Source: Caballeronia choica
GTDB taxonomy: Bacteria > Pseudomonadota > Gammaproteobacteria > Burkholderiales > Burkholderiaceae
Length of the DNA: 64,000 bases
Assembly (NCBI RefSeq): GCF_001544535.1
Contig: NZ_FCON02000009.1
Span: forward strand, 61,738 to 125,737
Direction of reading: 5' to 3'
Shown: positions 34,122-45,500 of the stretch, one piece after another
How the letters are laid out: every line of letters begins with the position of its first letter
Numbering within the stretch: position 1 is the stretch's first letter
Translations under genes and position numbers: made by a program
The notes under the pieces: generated by a model
Told to the model about the DNA's origin: nothing
The model's database searches: none
The model's input: only the letters and a program-made list of their open reading frames with translations

Positions 34122-35282
34122 ATGATCACTTACTACATGTTGGGCGGCGGCAAGCGGCTCTGCGACATCGTCTTTGCCGGCAGCCACGACGCGGGCATCA
34201 CGGGCGGCGACGCCAACGTCCAGACCCAGGACCTCGAAATCTTCGAGCAGGCCAAGGCCGGCGTGCGCCTATTCGACCTGCGGATCGCGGCAACCAAGAG
34301 TTCGACTCTGTCCTCCTCGCCGGTGTTGCTGAAGGCCTTCCATGCCGACCCGAAGCTGATGCACCAGAAGGATAAGAAGGACAAGATCGTCTTCGACCTG
34401 GGCGGCAGGAAGGCTGACGTCACCACCACCAAGCTGCCGCTTGACGGCGCGTTCGGCATGCGGCTCGTGGACATGCTGAAACAGGCGAAGGAGTTCGTCA
34501 AATACAACGGCAGCGAATTCCTGCTCCTGAAGTTCGACAAATGCACGAACTGGACCATCATCGCGGAGATCTGCGCGCGGGAGCTTGGCAACGCTCTCTT
34601 CACAGGCACGGGCAGCCTCAACGAGAAGACGCTCGACCAGCTGAAGAAGCACGTCGTCGTGCTCTTCACCCCGAAGGGCATCGCCGAAGTCGCCGGCCAG
34701 GGCTACCTTTCGTCGACCGGGATCTGGGGTTGCAAGCGCCTCGCGGACGGCACCGGCTACGGCAGCGGCTACGACGGGCTGCAATATGTCGGCAAGGGCG
34801 GCACGAACGCCTTGAACGGCGACAGCGACATGGGCAAGATCGCGTCCAACATCGAGAAGCAAGGTGAGCTGATGCAGATCGGCGCCCTCAACTCCGACCC
34901 CAGGGTGATGGGGATGATGTACTGGACGACCACCGGCCTGAAGCGGAGCATCCGGGAGCGCAACTCGACCATGTGGGGGGCGGACAACCGTCCGACCGCG
35001 CTCACCGAGCTGTGGATGGCCGGCTTCGGCGAGGCGATCACATCGCGGCTGCCGACCTACGTCTCGTCGACCGACTACACGAACGGTGTCGCGCTGAAGG
35101 CCTTCATGCCCAACATCGTCATGATCGATTTCGCCGACATCGACAAGGGCAAGTTCATCTTCGAATTGAACATGAAGGCGAGCACGGAGCTCACTCAGAC
35201 CGCACGCAAGATCGCGCAGGCGCGCAAGCTGGCGCAGGGCCAGGGCGGCGGCCGGCGCCAGCAGCGGGTGGGTCTGTTCTGA
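34122..35282 (+). CDS. PLC-like phosphodiesterase (PI-PLC X-domain-like) protein
   Basis: This 386-residue protein opens with the pattern of the phosphatidylinositol-specific phospholipase C-like TIM barrel: CDIVFAGSHDAG (first catalytic His) and AGVRLFDLRIA, the usual G-x-R-x-x-D-x-R metal/substrate site. A second His-containing segment HADPKLMHQ follows. FLLLKFDKCTNW and later TALTELWMAGFG fit later barrel strands. No signal peptide is seen, which is unusual for secreted PI-PLC. The ATG at 34122 has GGAGG ten bases upstream. It sits alone between recombinase debris and selC, so it is probably island cargo, perhaps acting on lipids or phosphodiesters of other cells. Confidence 0.6.
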   Translation: MITYYMLGGGKRLCDIVFAGSHDAGITGGDANVQTQDLEIFEQAKAGVRLFDLRIAATKSSTLSSSPVLLKAFHADPKLMHQKDKKDKIVFDLGGRKADVTTTKLPLDGAFGMRLVDMLKQAKEFVKYNGSEFLLLKFDKCTNWTIIAEICARELGNALFTGTGSLNEKTLDQLKKHVVVLFTPKGIAEVAGQGYLSSTGIWGCKRLADGTGYGSGYDGLQYVGKGGTNALNGDSDMGKIASNIEKQGELMQIGALNSDPRVMGMMYWTTTGLKRSIRERNSTMWGADNRPTALTELWMAGFGEAITSRLPTYVSSTDYTNGVALKAFMPNIVMIDFADIDKGKFIFELNMKASTELTQTARKIAQARKLAQGQGGGRRQQRVGLF

Positions 35283-35587
35283 GTTCCACCGGCCCCGGAT
35301 AGTGGAGACCGGCAACTTCGCGGTCAATTGCTTCCCCAGGACTGGCCGGCCGCAGCGGCGCGAGCTCCGGCAGCGTCCGCTTGGCTTTGCGATGCTTGCG
35401 CTCCAAGAGAGCGTGCCGTTCTGAGCAAGCTGCTCGAGGCCCAAGCGTCGTCGCCAGGCTCAAGATTCCTCCCAGGCGCCTCGCTTCAACACCGTGCGTC
35501 GATGGTCATCTGTGCATGGGGCTCACCCGAAGCTGCTGCGTCGCGGGCATTCGAGAAAGGACGAGAACGTCTGAGAGCCTTGAGCGG
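35283..35587. other. Intergenic region at the 3' end of selC, no gene supported
   Basis: Short frames on both strands show no family features. This is the side of the tRNA at which integrative elements usually insert. I did not find a clear second copy of the selC 3' end elsewhere in 32-35.6 kb. Confidence 0.4.
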
Positions 35588-35680
35588 CGGAAGGCAGCAG
35601 GAGTCGAACCTACCAGGGAGCGGCTGACGCCCCCTACTGAGTTTGAAGCTCAGCCGCACCACCGGATACGGATGCCTTCC
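35588..35680 (-). tRNA. selC: tRNA-Sec (anticodon UCA)
   Basis: The minus strand folds as a selenocysteine tRNA. It has an 8-bp acceptor stem (GGAAGGCA pairing with TGCCTTCC), an anticodon stem CTGAG/CTCAG enclosing CTTCAAA with anticodon TCA, a long variable arm, and a T-loop GGTTCGACTCC. The discriminator base is G (35588). The next bases are CCG, so CCA must be added after transcription. It lies next to selB, selA and fdhE. Confidence 0.97.
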
Positions 35681-35729
35681 TGCGGAGAAACGTGTCGCGC
35701 TTCAAAGTCTGCGCTTCAAAGCCCGAAAG

Positions 35730-37640
35730 TCAGATCAACTCCTGCCAGCGACTATCGACGCGCAACACATGCATGTCGCGGTGGAAGCGAGTATATCCAA
35801 CGCGGTCGAAGAACTCCAAAACCTGAATCGCGCGCTTGCGACCGAGCGCGCTCGCATCGCGAAATGGCGCCGCGCCGATCTCGCCGTCGTGCCCGCTCGC
35901 CTCCGACGCGATGAGCCGCGCAAGTTCGCGAATCGCGTCGCGATGATAGAAGAGATCGCGCACGACCTGGAACACCTCGCCCTGCCGCGCGAGCTTGCGC
36001 AGCAACTGCCGCACCCGTTCTTCCGCGACGCCATGCGTGCCCGCGAGATCGCGCACCCAGGGCGGATCGAAACGCCCTCGTTCGATAGACACGAGCAGCG
36101 CATCGGCGAATGCGCGTTCGTCGGCATCGAGCGTGACAGTGTGCGCCGCCAAATGCAACCACGGACCGCTGCGCACAATCGACCGCTCGTCGACCGCTGC
36201 GTCGACGAGCGCGCGCCACAGCGCATCGGAGACGAGCGGCGCCGCGATGCGTCGCAGGCGCGCCGTGTCCGGCCCCTGCTCGTCGGGCGAACGCGCATGG
36301 AACGCACTCAATGCGTCGATCAAACGCGCCTTCAACGCATCCCAGCGCGCGGCCGCGATGAACAGCGCATCATCGGGCAGCGGCACGACATGCGTGCCCT
36401 GCGGCAGTGCCAGCGCAGCCGCCGGCATGCCGCTCAGATGTTCGAGCAGCGAGCGCCGCATGCCACTCGGCGCGTGCGCGAGCAAGCCGTCGATACGGCC
36501 GGCCTCAAGCATCATATGCAGCGCATCGAGCCATGCGCGCCGCTCGGGCGTGCGCCGCTTTCTTGTGGGACCGAACGGATCGAGCACACGGCCGCCGCCC
36601 ACCGTACGGCTCGCTTGCGCGTTGCGCACGATGAAGCGATCGCCGGGCAGCGCGCACACCGATTTGTCGAACACGAGTTGCACGCGCGCGGTAGCGCCTG
36701 CAGCGAGCGTGTCGCCATCGAGCAGCGCGACGTGCGCGACCTGATGCGTCGTGCCGAGATGCACATGCAGCGGCGCCCAGTGCGTAAGGCTGAAGTCCGC
36801 ATCGGGCAGCAGCGTGAGTTCGGTTTCGATACGCTCCGACGTCGCGCCGAGCCGCGCATCGACGATCCAGTCGCCGCGCGCGATTGCATCCTTGTCGATG
36901 CCCGCGAGATTCAGCGCGCAACGCTCGCCCGCGCGGCCCGTCTGCGCCGCGCGATTCTGCGCGTGGATGCTGCGCACGCGCACGGGTTTGCCCGCGGGCG
37001 CGAGCAGCATCGTATCGCCGACGTTCACGCGTCCCGCGAACACCGTGCCCGTGACGATCGTGCCCTGCCCGCTCAAGGTGAACACGCGATCGACGGCGAG
37101 CCGGAAAAGGCCGTCGTCGCGGCGCATGCGCCAGCGCGCGGCTGCTTCGCGCAGATGCGCGTCGAGCGCGGCGACGCCGGCGTCGTCATCCCGCGTGGCG
37201 TTGGTGTCGAAGAGCGGCGCGTTCTTCAGTGTGCTCGTCGCGAGCCACGCCTTGATCTCTTCGCGTACTTCCTTCAAGCGCCCGGCGTCGACGCGATCGA
37301 TCTTGGTCACCGCGATCGCGCCCTGCGTCACGCCGAGCAATTCGAGGATCGCGAGATGCTCGCGCGTTTGCGGCATCACGCCGTCGTCGGCGGCGATCAC
37401 GAAAAGCGCGTAGTCGATGCCGCACGCGCCCGCCGCCATCGTATGCACGAGCTTTTCATGGCCGGGCACGTCGATCAGGCCGAGCACGTTGCCGTCGTCG
37501 AGCGGCACGTACGCATAGCCGAGTTCGATCGAAATGCCGCGTGCCTTCTCTTCCTTCAGCCGATCGGTATCGACGCCCGACAGCGCGCGCACGAGCGTCG
37601 TCTTGCCGTGGTCGATGTGCCCCGCCGTTCCTACGATCAT
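35730..37640 (-). CDS. selB: Selenocysteine-specific elongation factor SelB
   Basis: This GTPase carries Sec-tRNA to ribosomes at UGA codons marked by a SECIS hairpin. The 636-residue protein starts [20 protein letters not shown] with G1 GHIDHGKT, G3 DVPGHE near residue 57 and G4 TKID near residue 112. EF-Tu-like domains II and III follow, then four winged-helix repeats in the C-terminal half that bind the SECIS. The start at 37640 overlaps the selA stop by four bases (ATGA), so the two are translationally coupled. The long open frames on the opposite strand are composition artefacts. Its substrate in this window is fdoG. Confidence 0.97.
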   Translation of the reverse strand: MIVGTAGHIDHGKTTLVRALSGVDTDRLKEEKARGISIELGYAYVPLDDGNVLGLIDVPGHEKLVHTMAAGACGIDYALFVIAADDGVMPQTREHLAILELLGVTQGAIAVTKIDRVDAGRLKEVREEIKAWLATSTLKNAPLFDTNATRDDDAGVAALDAHLREAAARWRMRRDDGLFRLAVDRVFTLSGQGTIVTGTVFAGRVNVGDTMLLAPAGKPVRVRSIHAQNRAAQTGRAGERCALNLAGIDKDAIARGDWIVDARLGATSERIETELTLLPDADFSLTHWAPLHVHLGTTHQVAHVALLDGDTLAAGATARVQLVFDKSVCALPGDRFIVRNAQASRTVGGGRVLDPFGPTRKRRTPERRAWLDALHMMLEAGRIDGLLAHAPSGMRRSLLEHLSGMPAAALALPQGTHVVPLPDDALFIAAARWDALKARLIDALSAFHARSPDEQGPDTARLRRIAAPLVSDALWRALVDAAVDERSIVRSGPWLHLAAHTVTLDADERAFADALLVSIERGRFDPPWVRDLAGTHGVAEERVRQLLRKLARQGEVFQVVRDLFYHRDAIRELARLIASEASGHDGEIGAAPFRDASALGRKRAIQVLEFFDRVGYTRFHRDMHVLRVDSRWQELI

Positions 37641-39073
37641 TCGCGAGCACCCTTCGCTTGCAACTGAGCGATGAATGCCGCTTCGTCGGCGGGTTCGAGA
37701 CACCGCATGTCGAGTCGCAAGGCGTCGTCGGCAACGCGGCCGATCACCGGGCGGGGCAGTTCACGCAGGATCTTTTCGAGGCGGTTGATCTGGCGTCCCG
37801 CACGCTTGCCGCTTGCAAGCCGGATCGCGAGGCCGTAGCTCGGCAGCACGTCGACGGGCAGCGCGCCGCTGCCGATCTGGCTGAACATCGGTTCGACCGT
37901 GATCGAGAATTCTTCGCCGATCGCGTGCAGCAACGCGGGCGCGACGCGCTCGGCGGTGTTGCGCATGTCGTCGGCGGGACGCGTGAGCAGGCGCAGGGTA
38001 GTCAACCGCTCGCGCAGGAACTCGGGCGCGCGATAAAGACGCAGCACCGGTTCGAGCGCGGCAAGCGTCAACTTGCCGACCCGCAGCGCGCGCTTCAACG
38101 GATGCTTCTTGATCTTCGCGATCAGGTCCGCGCGCCCGACGATCAGGCCCGCCTGCGGGCCGCCGAGCAGCTTGTCGCCGCTGAACGTGACGAGGTCCGC
38201 GCCGCCTTCGATCGTTTCGCGCACGGTGGTCTCGCGTGGCAGGCCCCACTGCGCCAGGTCGACGAGCGTGCCGCTGCCGAGATCGACCGCGACCGGCACC
38301 CGGCGCGCCTTCGCGAGCGTCGCGAGTTCGTTGAGCGCCACTTCCTTCGTGAAGCCGCTGATCGCGTAGTTGCTGCAATGGACCTTCATCAGCAGCGCCG
38401 TTCGCTCGCCGATGGCTTCGTCGTAATCCTTCAGATGCGTGCGGTTCGTCGTGCCGACTTCGCGCAGCCGGGCGCCCGCGCGGCTCATGATGTCGGGGAT
38501 GCGAAACGCGCCGCCGATCTCGACGAGTTCGCCGCGCGACACGATCACTTCCTTCTTCGAAGCCAGCGCCGACAGCACGAGCAGCACTGCGGCCGCGTTG
38601 TTGTTGACGACCGTGGCGGCTTCGGCGCCGGTGAGTTCGCAGATGAGGTCGTCGATCAGGTCGTCGCGGTCGCCGCGGCTGCCGCTCGCGAGATCGAATT
38701 CGAGATTCGCCGGGCGCGTCAGCACCTCGACGACCGACTGCACGGCCTCGTCCGGCAGCAGCGCCCGGCCGAGATTCGTATGGAGAACGGTGCCCGTCAG
38801 ATTGAAGACGCTGCGAATCCTGCTGCGTTCGCGCTCCACAAGCGCCGCGCCCACCGATTGCACGAGCCGGGCTTCGTCGAGTGCTTCGACCAGGGCGCGG
38901 CCCGCCTGCGCATCGCGGCGCCAGTCGTCGAGCATGCGGCGCAGTGCGGCGAGCGCCTGCGTGCGCCCGTATTGCGCCACCAGCGGTGCCATTCCCGCCG
39001 ACGTCATCACCCGCTCGACCGATGGCACCCGCGCCATCAGCGACTTCAATTCGATACTGGTTACTTCGCTCAC
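37637..39073 (-). CDS. selA: L-seryl-tRNA(Sec) selenium transferase SelA
   Basis: This PLP enzyme converts Ser-tRNA(Sec) to Sec-tRNA(Sec) with selenophosphate. The 478-residue protein has the N-terminal tRNA-binding region ([19 protein letters not shown]), [28 protein letters not shown] and the PLP lysine in [14 protein letters not shown] near residue 288. The start is a GTG at 39071-39073; the frame continues upstream to 39157 but without homology. It lies between fdhE (38 bp gap) and selB (4-bp overlap). selD is not in the window. Confidence 0.96.
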   Translation of the reverse strand: MSEVTSIELKSLMARVPSVERVMTSAGMAPLVAQYGRTQALAALRRMLDDWRRDAQAGRALVEALDEARLVQSVGAALVERERSRIRSVFNLTGTVLHTNLGRALLPDEAVQSVVEVLTRPANLEFDLASGSRGDRDDLIDDLICELTGAEAATVVNNNAAAVLLVLSALASKKEVIVSRGELVEIGGAFRIPDIMSRAGARLREVGTTNRTHLKDYDEAIGERTALLMKVHCSNYAISGFTKEVALNELATLAKARRVPVAVDLGSGTLVDLAQWGLPRETTVRETIEGGADLVTFSGDKLLGGPQAGLIVGRADLIAKIKKHPLKRALRVGKLTLAALEPVLRLYRAPEFLRERLTTLRLLTRPADDMRNTAERVAPALLHAIGEEFSITVEPMFSQIGSGALPVDVLPSYGLAIRLASGKRAGRQINRLEKILRELPRPVIGRVADDALRLDMRCLEPADEAAFIAQLQAKGARE

Positions 39074-39111
39074 TCGACGTACCCCGTTTTGTGCACACCC
39101 GGTGCGAACGC

Positions 39112-40095
39112 TTATTCCAGGTCCTGATTTTCGCCGGCTTGTTCCGGCCAGAGCCACGGATGCGGCGACGCCCGCCGATAACCCTCCTCGCCCATCAGCA
39201 GATCGAGCGTAAGGCTTGCGAGATCATCGGCGAACGGCTCGAAATCGTAGGCCTTGTTCTGGTATCCGATCTTGCGGTACGTGCCGCACTCGTCACACGA
39301 TTCGGCCTTTAGCCAGGCATCCCTGGCCTGCTGGTCCTTCGTTTGCTGGTCGGCGTCGGCGGCGCCGAGCGCGTGATACGCGATGCCCTTGGTCGAATCG
39401 CAATTCGAGCACTTCGAGCGGACCATGTGCCATTCGGTGGCGCACAGGCCGCATTGCAGGAATCGATAACCCTCGTACGCGCCGCCGATCCGCACGACGC
39501 TCGCGACCGGATGCGAGCCGCAGACGGGGCACAGGCCGGGTGTGTCGAGATACGGCACCTGCGACTTGTCGATGCGGCTCGCGAGGTCGGTCCATACGAC
39601 TTGCAGCGCGGCGGCGATGAACGGCGCGCCCGCCGGATCGACCTCGGCGAAACGCTCGGCGAAGATGGCGTCGGCCTGGGCGTCGAGCGTTTGCGCATCG
39701 AGCGCGCGCAGGTTCGCGATCAGTTGCGCGAGCGGCGGGGTGAGCGGGCCGGCCGCCTCGATCGTGTCGAGCAGTTTCAGCAGCACGTCGCGCCAGGCCG
39801 GGTCGCGCACGCCGGAAAGCGCGGGGATCAGCGGCATCGAATGCTGCTGGGCGCTCGCGATCAGTTCGGCGCTCGGTGGAGTTGCTTCGAAGCCGGTGAG
39901 CACGCGTTGTTGCGCGTCGGCGAGCGCGGCCATCAGGCGCAGATAGCCCGCGATCGGATTGGCGGCGTCGGCGAGCGCACGCAGGCGCGCGGCGCGGGCC
40001 GGGAAAACCGCCGCGCGTTCCGGCGTGCGAATGCGCGGAATCGCCGAAGGGTCGAGCGATGAAATCTGCTCGGGTTCGAGAACGCGTTGGACCAC
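39112..40095 (-). CDS. fdhE: Formate dehydrogenase accessory protein FdhE
   Basis: This 327-residue maturation factor for the respiratory formate dehydrogenase is cytoplasmic, binds the Tat-targeted enzyme and has rubredoxin-like zinc/iron knuckles. Four CxxC motifs are visible in the C-terminal half: CPVC, CGLC, CSNC and CDEC. The start is a GTG at 40093-40095 with GAGGT upstream; the frame extends further but the extension is basic and non-homologous. It heads the fdhE-selA-selB operon that ends at selC. Confidence 0.95.
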   Translation of the reverse strand: MVQRVLEPEQISSLDPSAIPRIRTPERAAVFPARAARLRALADAANPIAGYLRLMAALADAQQRVLTGFEATPPSAELIASAQQHSMPLIPALSGVRDPAWRDVLLKLLDTIEAAGPLTPPLAQLIANLRALDAQTLDAQADAIFAERFAEVDPAGAPFIAAALQVVWTDLASRIDKSQVPYLDTPGLCPVCGSHPVASVVRIGGAYEGYRFLQCGLCATEWHMVRSKCSNCDSTKGIAYHALGAADADQQTKDQQARDAWLKAESCDECGTYRKIGYQNKAYDFEPFADDLASLTLDLLMGEEGYRRASPHPWLWPEQAGENQDLE

Positions 40096-40274
40096 GGATG
40101 ACCTCGGCAGACGAAATCGGCTACGCGGGCATGGAACGGTCGACGCCCGTTGCCTTAAATAACTGTGCAGAAAGAATACCAGCTTACGCCCGGCCGGCGA
40201 GCCGGGTCTACAGGGCGTGCCATCGCCGGATGCATTGCGCGACAAGTCGATTACCATGACCAATCCTGAAAGCG

Positions 40275-40844
40275 ATGATCACGCTCCACAAGCCTGCCAG
40301 ACACCACGAGGACAGCTTGATAGACCCTCCCACGCAATGCCACGTGCGGACCGCCTGCATCGACGACGTGCCGGATGTCGCCAGCATCCACGTCCGGTCA
40401 TGGCGTGCCGCCTACGTCTCGATCTTGCCAGCCGAATATCTGAACGGACTTAGTGTCGCGAGGCGAACTGAAGTCTGGACGCGAGTCGTCAAGCAGGGTA
40501 AGCCTAACCTGATCCTGGCCGTCAAAGGGTCCTCCGCGCTGGGCTTCGCCGCATGGGGTGCTTCACGCGACGCCGACGCAACTCAGTCAGTTGCTGAAGT
40601 CGAGGCATGCTACGTCGACCCTGACCACTGGCGAACGGGCGCCGGACGCGCACTGTTTCAAGTACTGAAGCGGGCAGCGGAAGAACAGCGCTTTCAGCGT
40701 GTCACCGTGTGGGTATTGGAAGAGAACTACCCTGCACGGCGCTTCTACGAAGCACATGGCTTCCGGCATGAAGACAGAAAAAGGCAACTGACTATCGGCG
40801 GGCAAAGCGTCGAAGAGCATCGGTACGTATGCGATATCGGTTAG
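40275..40844 (+). CDS. GNAT-family N-acetyltransferase
   Basis: This 189-residue acetyl-CoA-dependent transferase contains the GNAT core: VRTACIDDVPDVASIHVRSW, then AEVEACYVDPDHWRTGAGRALF with the Q/R-x-x-G-x-G/A acetyl-CoA loop in variant form, and VLEENYPARRFYEAHGF. The substrate is unknown. The true start may be an internal TTG at 40317 (LIDPPTQC) rather than the ATG at 40275, because the first 15 residues are not typical. It stands alone between the fdhE and fdo operons. Confidence 0.8.
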   Translation: MITLHKPARHHEDSLIDPPTQCHVRTACIDDVPDVASIHVRSWRAAYVSILPAEYLNGLSVARRTEVWTRVVKQGKPNLILAVKGSSALGFAAWGASRDADATQSVAEVEACYVDPDHWRTGAGRALFQVLKRAAEEQRFQRVTVWVLEENYPARRFYEAHGFRHEDRKRQLTIGGQSVEEHRYVCDIG

Positions 40845-40877
40845 GTAGTCAGTTAGTTCGATCAACCGGGCACACGT

Positions 40878-40910
40878 AAAAACGCCGCCCGATTTGAGGC
40901 GGCGCTTTTA
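40878..40910. terminator. Bidirectional intrinsic terminator
   Basis: CGCCGCC (40883-40889) pairs with GGCGGCG (40898-40904). An A-run lies on the left and CTTTTA on the right. It sits between the convergent GNAT and fdoI genes and can serve both. Confidence 0.75.
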
Positions 40911-40926
40911 CGGCGCCCCGAGAACC

Positions 40927-41598
40927 CTACTTCCCGATCACCTCCCTGAACCACCGCGGATGGTGCTTGCGCGCCCACCCATACGTAACCGTCCCGCGCG
41001 TCATCGCCCCGATCGACCCCTTGACCCAAAGCGCAGCATAGATGTGCACGATGATCCCCACGATCAGCACGAAAGCCGCTGCCGCATGCACCACCGACGC
41101 GAGCCGAATGACGCCAATCGGAAAATAGAACGAGAAGTAGCGCCGCCAGATCACGATCCCACTCGCCAGCAGCAGGAACAGACACACGACCATCGTGAAG
41201 AACAGCAGCTTCTGTCCCGCGTTATAGCGGCCGATTTCCGGCAGCCGGTCCTCGCGATTGTTGAGCACGTCGTCCATCTGCTTCATCCACTGCACGTCGT
41301 TCCTGTCGAGATAGTTGTGATGCCAGAACCGCAGCATCAGGATCAGGAACGACAGGAACATCGCCACACCGATGAATGGATGCAGTATCCGCGTCCACTG
41401 TCCGCCGCCGAGCACGAAATAAAGCCACGACATCGCCGGATGAAACATCGCGAGCCCCGACGACGCGAGCAGCACGAACGTGATCGACGTGATCCAGTGG
41501 TTGCTGCGCTCGTTCGGCGTGTAGCGGACGATCAGACGATTGCCCTCGACGTCTCTCAGCTCAGGGTCGCCATCGTGCTTCAGGTCATCGTGCTTCAT
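40927..41598 (-). CDS. fdoI: Formate dehydrogenase, cytochrome b556 (gamma) subunit
   Basis: This 223-residue membrane anchor passes electrons from the iron-sulphur subunit to quinone through two b haems. Four hydrophobic helices are visible, with His residues in [13 protein letters not shown] (helix I), [10 protein letters not shown] (helix II) and [19 protein letters not shown] (helix IV) as likely haem ligands. The C-terminal [15 protein letters not shown] is typical. Its start overlaps the end of fdoH by 14 bp. Confidence 0.93.
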   Translation of the reverse strand: MKHDDLKHDGDPELRDVEGNRLIVRYTPNERSNHWITSITFVLLASSGLAMFHPAMSWLYFVLGGGQWTRILHPFIGVAMFLSFLILMLRFWHHNYLDRNDVQWMKQMDDVLNNREDRLPEIGRYNAGQKLLFFTMVVCLFLLLASGIVIWRRYFSFYFPIGVIRLASVVHAAAAFVLIVGIIVHIYAALWVKGSIGAMTRGTVTYGWARKHHPRWFREVIGK

Positions 41599-42523
41599 CT
41601 GGACGCTCCTCTTTGCGCGCGCGGCGTGCTTCGTCGGCTTCCTGCTGCGCTTCCCGTTCCTCTTCCGCCGTCACCTCGTTCGGACCGATCCGCGTGTAGT
41701 GGAAGAACCCCGCCACCGCCGCCACCGCCATTCCGGCGAGCGCAAGCGGCTTCGCGATTCCCTTCCACAGCGAGACCAACGGACTGATGTGCGGATTCTC
41801 GGGCAAGCCGTGATACAGCGTCGGCTTGTCCGCGTGGTGCAGCACATACATCACATGCGTGCCGCCGACGCCCGCAGGGTCGTACAGCCCGGCGTTCTGG
41901 AAGCCGCGTTCCTTCAGGTCCTCGATACGGTCCGATGCCTGCTGCTTCATGTCCTCCTTGGTGCCGAACATGATCGCGCCGGTCGGGCAGGTCTTCACGC
42001 AGGCCGGTTCCTGCCCGACCGCGACGCGATCGGAGCAGAGCGTGCACTTGTACGCGCGATGATCCTGCTTCGAGATGCGCGGCACGTTGAACGGGCAGCC
42101 CGTCACGCAGTAGCCGCAGCCGATGCAGTTCTCTTCATGAAAATCGACGATGCCATTCGTGTACTGAACGATCGCCCCCGGCGACGGACACGCCTTCAGA
42201 CACCCCGGGTCCTCGCAATGCATGCAGCCGTCCTTGCGGATCAGCCATTCGAGATCGCCCGCCTCGTTCTCGTATTCGGAGAACCGCATGACGGTCCACG
42301 AATGCTCGGTCAGGTCGCGCGGGTTGTCGTACACGCCGATCGAATCGCCCACTTCATCGCGCAGGTCGTTCCACTCCATGCAGGCCGTCTGGCAAGCCTT
42401 GCAGCCGATGCACTTCGACACGTCGATCAGTTTCGCGACGGTCCCCGTCACAGGCACGCGAATCTGCGGCGAGGGCGTCGTGGTGGCGGAGACGCGTTTG
42501 ATATCCAGTGATTGCAGCGCCAT
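41585..42523 (-). CDS. fdoH: Formate dehydrogenase, iron-sulphur (beta) subunit
   Basis: This 312-residue subunit binds four [4Fe-4S] clusters, with motifs [27 protein letters not shown] and CTLCSDR plus the closing CVKTCP and CPFN cysteines. A single membrane helix near residue 260 ([15 protein letters not shown]) and a charged tail follow, as in FdnH/FdoH. It transfers electrons from FdoG to the cytochrome. It lies 10 bp after fdoG and overlaps fdoI. Confidence 0.95.
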   Translation of the reverse strand: MALQSLDIKRVSATTTPSPQIRVPVTGTVAKLIDVSKCIGCKACQTACMEWNDLRDEVGDSIGVYDNPRDLTEHSWTVMRFSEYENEAGDLEWLIRKDGCMHCEDPGCLKACPSPGAIVQYTNGIVDFHEENCIGCGYCVTGCPFNVPRISKQDHRAYKCTLCSDRVAVGQEPACVKTCPTGAIMFGTKEDMKQQASDRIEDLKERGFQNAGLYDPAGVGGTHVMYVLHHADKPTLYHGLPENPHISPLVSLWKGIAKPLALAGMAVAAVAGFFHYTRIGPNEVTAEEEREAQQEADEARRARKEERPDEAR

Positions 42524-42533
42524 CTCTGCTCCC

Positions 42534-45500
42534 CTATGCCTTCTCGACCTTGACTAGGAACGACTTGAATTCGGGCGTCTGCGAATTCCCGTCGCCCACG
42601 GAAGGCGTCAGCGTATTGACGAGATAGCCCGGCTTCGTGAGTCCCTTGAAGCCCCAGTGCAATGGAAGGCCGACCGTCTGCACTTTCCTTCCCTCGATCA
42701 TCAGCGGCTTGATTCGCTTGGTAACGACCGCGACCGCCACGATATGCCCGCGATTGCTCGACACCCTCACGCGGTCCCCCGCGACCACGCCCACTTCCTT
42801 CGCCAGGTCTTCGCCGATCTCGACGAACTGCTGCGGCTGCACGATCGCATTGAGCCGCGCGTGCTTGGTCCAGTAGTGGAAATGCTCGGTCAGGCGATAT
42901 GTGGTCGCCGTATGCGGGAAGTCCTTCGCCGTGCCGAACGCGGCGCGATCGTCCGGGAACACGCGCGCTGCCGGATTGCTGACGGCCTGCTTGTTGTCCG
43001 GATAGAGCGGGTTGTAGCCGAGCGGATTCTCGAACGGTTCGTAGTGCGCGGGGAACGGACCTTCGTTCATGCCGTCGCGGGCGAAGAAGCGCGCCACGCC
43101 TTCGGGGTTCATGATGAACGGGTTCATGCCGTTTTCAGGCGGCTCGTCCGCCTTGAAGTCGGGAATGTCGGAGCCGGTCCAAGCCTTGCCGTTCCACGCG
43201 ATCAGCTTGCGGGTCGGGTCGAACGGCTTGCCGCTCACGTCGCACGAGGCGCGGTTGTAGAGAATGCGCCGGTTCGCCGGCCACGCCCACGCCCAGCCGA
43301 GCGTCTGGCCGATGCCCGTCGGATCGGAGTTGTCGCGCCGGCCCATCTGGTTGCCCGCCTGCGTCCACGCTCCGCAGAAGATCCAGCAGCCCGACGACGT
43401 CGAGCCGTCGTCGCGCAGTTGGGCGAAGCTCGCCAGTTGCTCGCCCTTCTTCGCGATGACCTTGGTCTTGTCGGCGGCGTCGGTCACGTCGGCGAGCGCG
43501 CGGCCGTTGAACTCCATCGCGATTTCCTCGGGCGTCGGGCTTTCCGGGTCCGCGTACGGCCAGCTCATCTTGAGGATCGGATCGGGATACTTGCCGCCCT
43601 TGTCCTTATACGCCTGACGAATGCGCAGCCACAGCCCCGACATGATCTCGAGATCGCTCCTCGCCTCATACGGCGCCTGTGTGCCCTGCCAGTGCCATTG
43701 CAGCACGCGGCTGGAACTCACGAGCGAGCCGCGCTCTTCAGCGAAGCAGGTGGTCGGCAGGCGAAACACTTCAGTTTGGATCTTCGACGAATCCACGTCG
43801 TTGAACTCGCCGAAGTTCTTCCAGAACTCGGAGGTCTCGGTGGCGAGCGGGTCCATGATGACGAGCCACTTCAGCTTCGACAGCCCAAGGCCGATCTTCG
43901 CCTTGTTCGGCGCCGCCGCGAGCGGGTTGAAACCCTGCGCGATGTAGCCGTTCATCTTGCCCTGCGCCATCAGCTCGAAGACTTGCAGCATGTCGTAGGA
44001 CTTGTCGAGCTTGGGCAGATAGTCGAAGCCGAAGTTGTTCTCGGCGGTGGCGTTGTCGCCCCACCACGACTTCATGAAGCTCACATGGAACGCGCGATAG
44101 TTCTTCCAGTAGCTCAACTGGTTCGGCCGCAGCGGCTGGGTGGCGCGCTTCGTGATGAAGGCCTCGTAGTCCTGCTCGGCTTCCATCGGCAGCGTCATGT
44201 AGCCGGGCAGCAGGTTCGACATCAGGCCGAGGTCGGTCAGGCCCTGGATGTTCGAGTGCCCGCGCAGCGCGTTCATGCCGCCGCCCGCGATGCCGATGTT
44301 GCCCAGCAGCAACTGCACCATCGCGCCGGTGCGGATCATCTGCGCGCCGACCGAGTGATGCGTCCAGCCGAGCGCATACAGGATCGTGCCCGCGCGCCCA
44401 GGCACCGCCGTCGAGGCGAGCGTCTCGCAGACCTTCAGGAATTTGGCCTTGGGCGAGCCGCACGTCCTCTCGACCTGCTCGGGCGTGTAGCGCGAGAAGT
44501 GCTGCTTCATCAGGTTATAGACGCAACGCGGATGCTGCAGCGTGGGATCGACCTTGGCGAAGCCGTCGTCGCCGCGCTCGTAGTCCCAGCTCGTCTTGTC
44601 GTAGTTGCGCTTGTCCGCGTTATAGCCGGAGAAGAGGCCGTCATTGAATACGAAGTCCTCGCGCACGATGAACGGGAAGTCCGTGTAGTTCTTCACGTAC
44701 TCGTGCTGGATCTTGTCGTTCGTGAGCAGATAGTTGATCACGCCGCCAAGGAACACGATGTCCGTGCCGGTGCGGATCGGCGCGTAGAAATCCGCCACCG
44801 ATGCCGTGCGCGTGAAACGCGGGTCGACCACCATCAGCCGCGCCTTGCGGTGCGCCTTGGCCTCGGTCACCCACTTGAAGCCGCACGGATGCGCTTCTGC
44901 GGCATTGCCGCCCATCACCAGAATGACGTCCGCGTTCTTGATGTCGACCCAATGGTTCGTCATCGCTCCACGGCCAAACGTCGGGGCAAGACCTGCCACC
45001 GTCGGGCCATGTCAGACACGCGCCTGGTTGTCGAACGCGAGCATGCCGAGGCTGCGCACCGTCTTGTGCGTGAGGTAACCGACTTCGTTGCTGGCGGCTG
45101 ATGCGGCCAGCATGCCGGTGGTCAGCCAGCGGTTGACCTTCTTGCCGTCTTCGGTCGTCTCGACGAAATTCGCGTCGCGGTCTTCCTTCATCAGCACGGC
45201 GATGCGATCGAGCGCGTCGTCCCACGAGATGCGCTTCCACTCGCTCGATCCCGCCGCGCGGTACTCGGGATACTTCAGGCGGCTCGGGCTGTGAATGAAG
45301 TCGATCAGCGACGCGCCCTTCGGACACAGCGTGCCGCGATTGACCGGATGATCGGGGTCGCCTTCGATATGGATGATGCTCGACTTCGCGTTCTTCGCGT
45401 TGTCACCGAGGCCGTACATCAGGATGCCGCAACCGACGGAGCAGTACGGACAGGTGTTGCGCGTTTCGGTGGTGCGCGACAGTTTGTACTGGCGGACCTC

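Noticed and set aside
35283-35587. A second copy of the selC 3' end as an attachment site
   Set aside because: None was seen by eye in the 32-35.6 kb stretch, so the island model rests on gene debris alone.
35643-37667. A 674-codon open frame opposite selB
   Set aside because: It is fully antisense to the well-supported selB gene and arises from GC-rich third positions. It has no ribosome binding site and no family pattern.
44999-45014. fdoG split by a stop codon, as a pseudogene or sequencing error
   Set aside because: The UGA sits exactly at the selenocysteine site, a SECIS hairpin follows, and selA, selB and selC are adjacent.
42657-45101. An 814-codon open frame opposite fdoG
   Set aside because: Antisense to fdoG with Arg/Val/Ala-rich, low-complexity composition typical of shadow frames.
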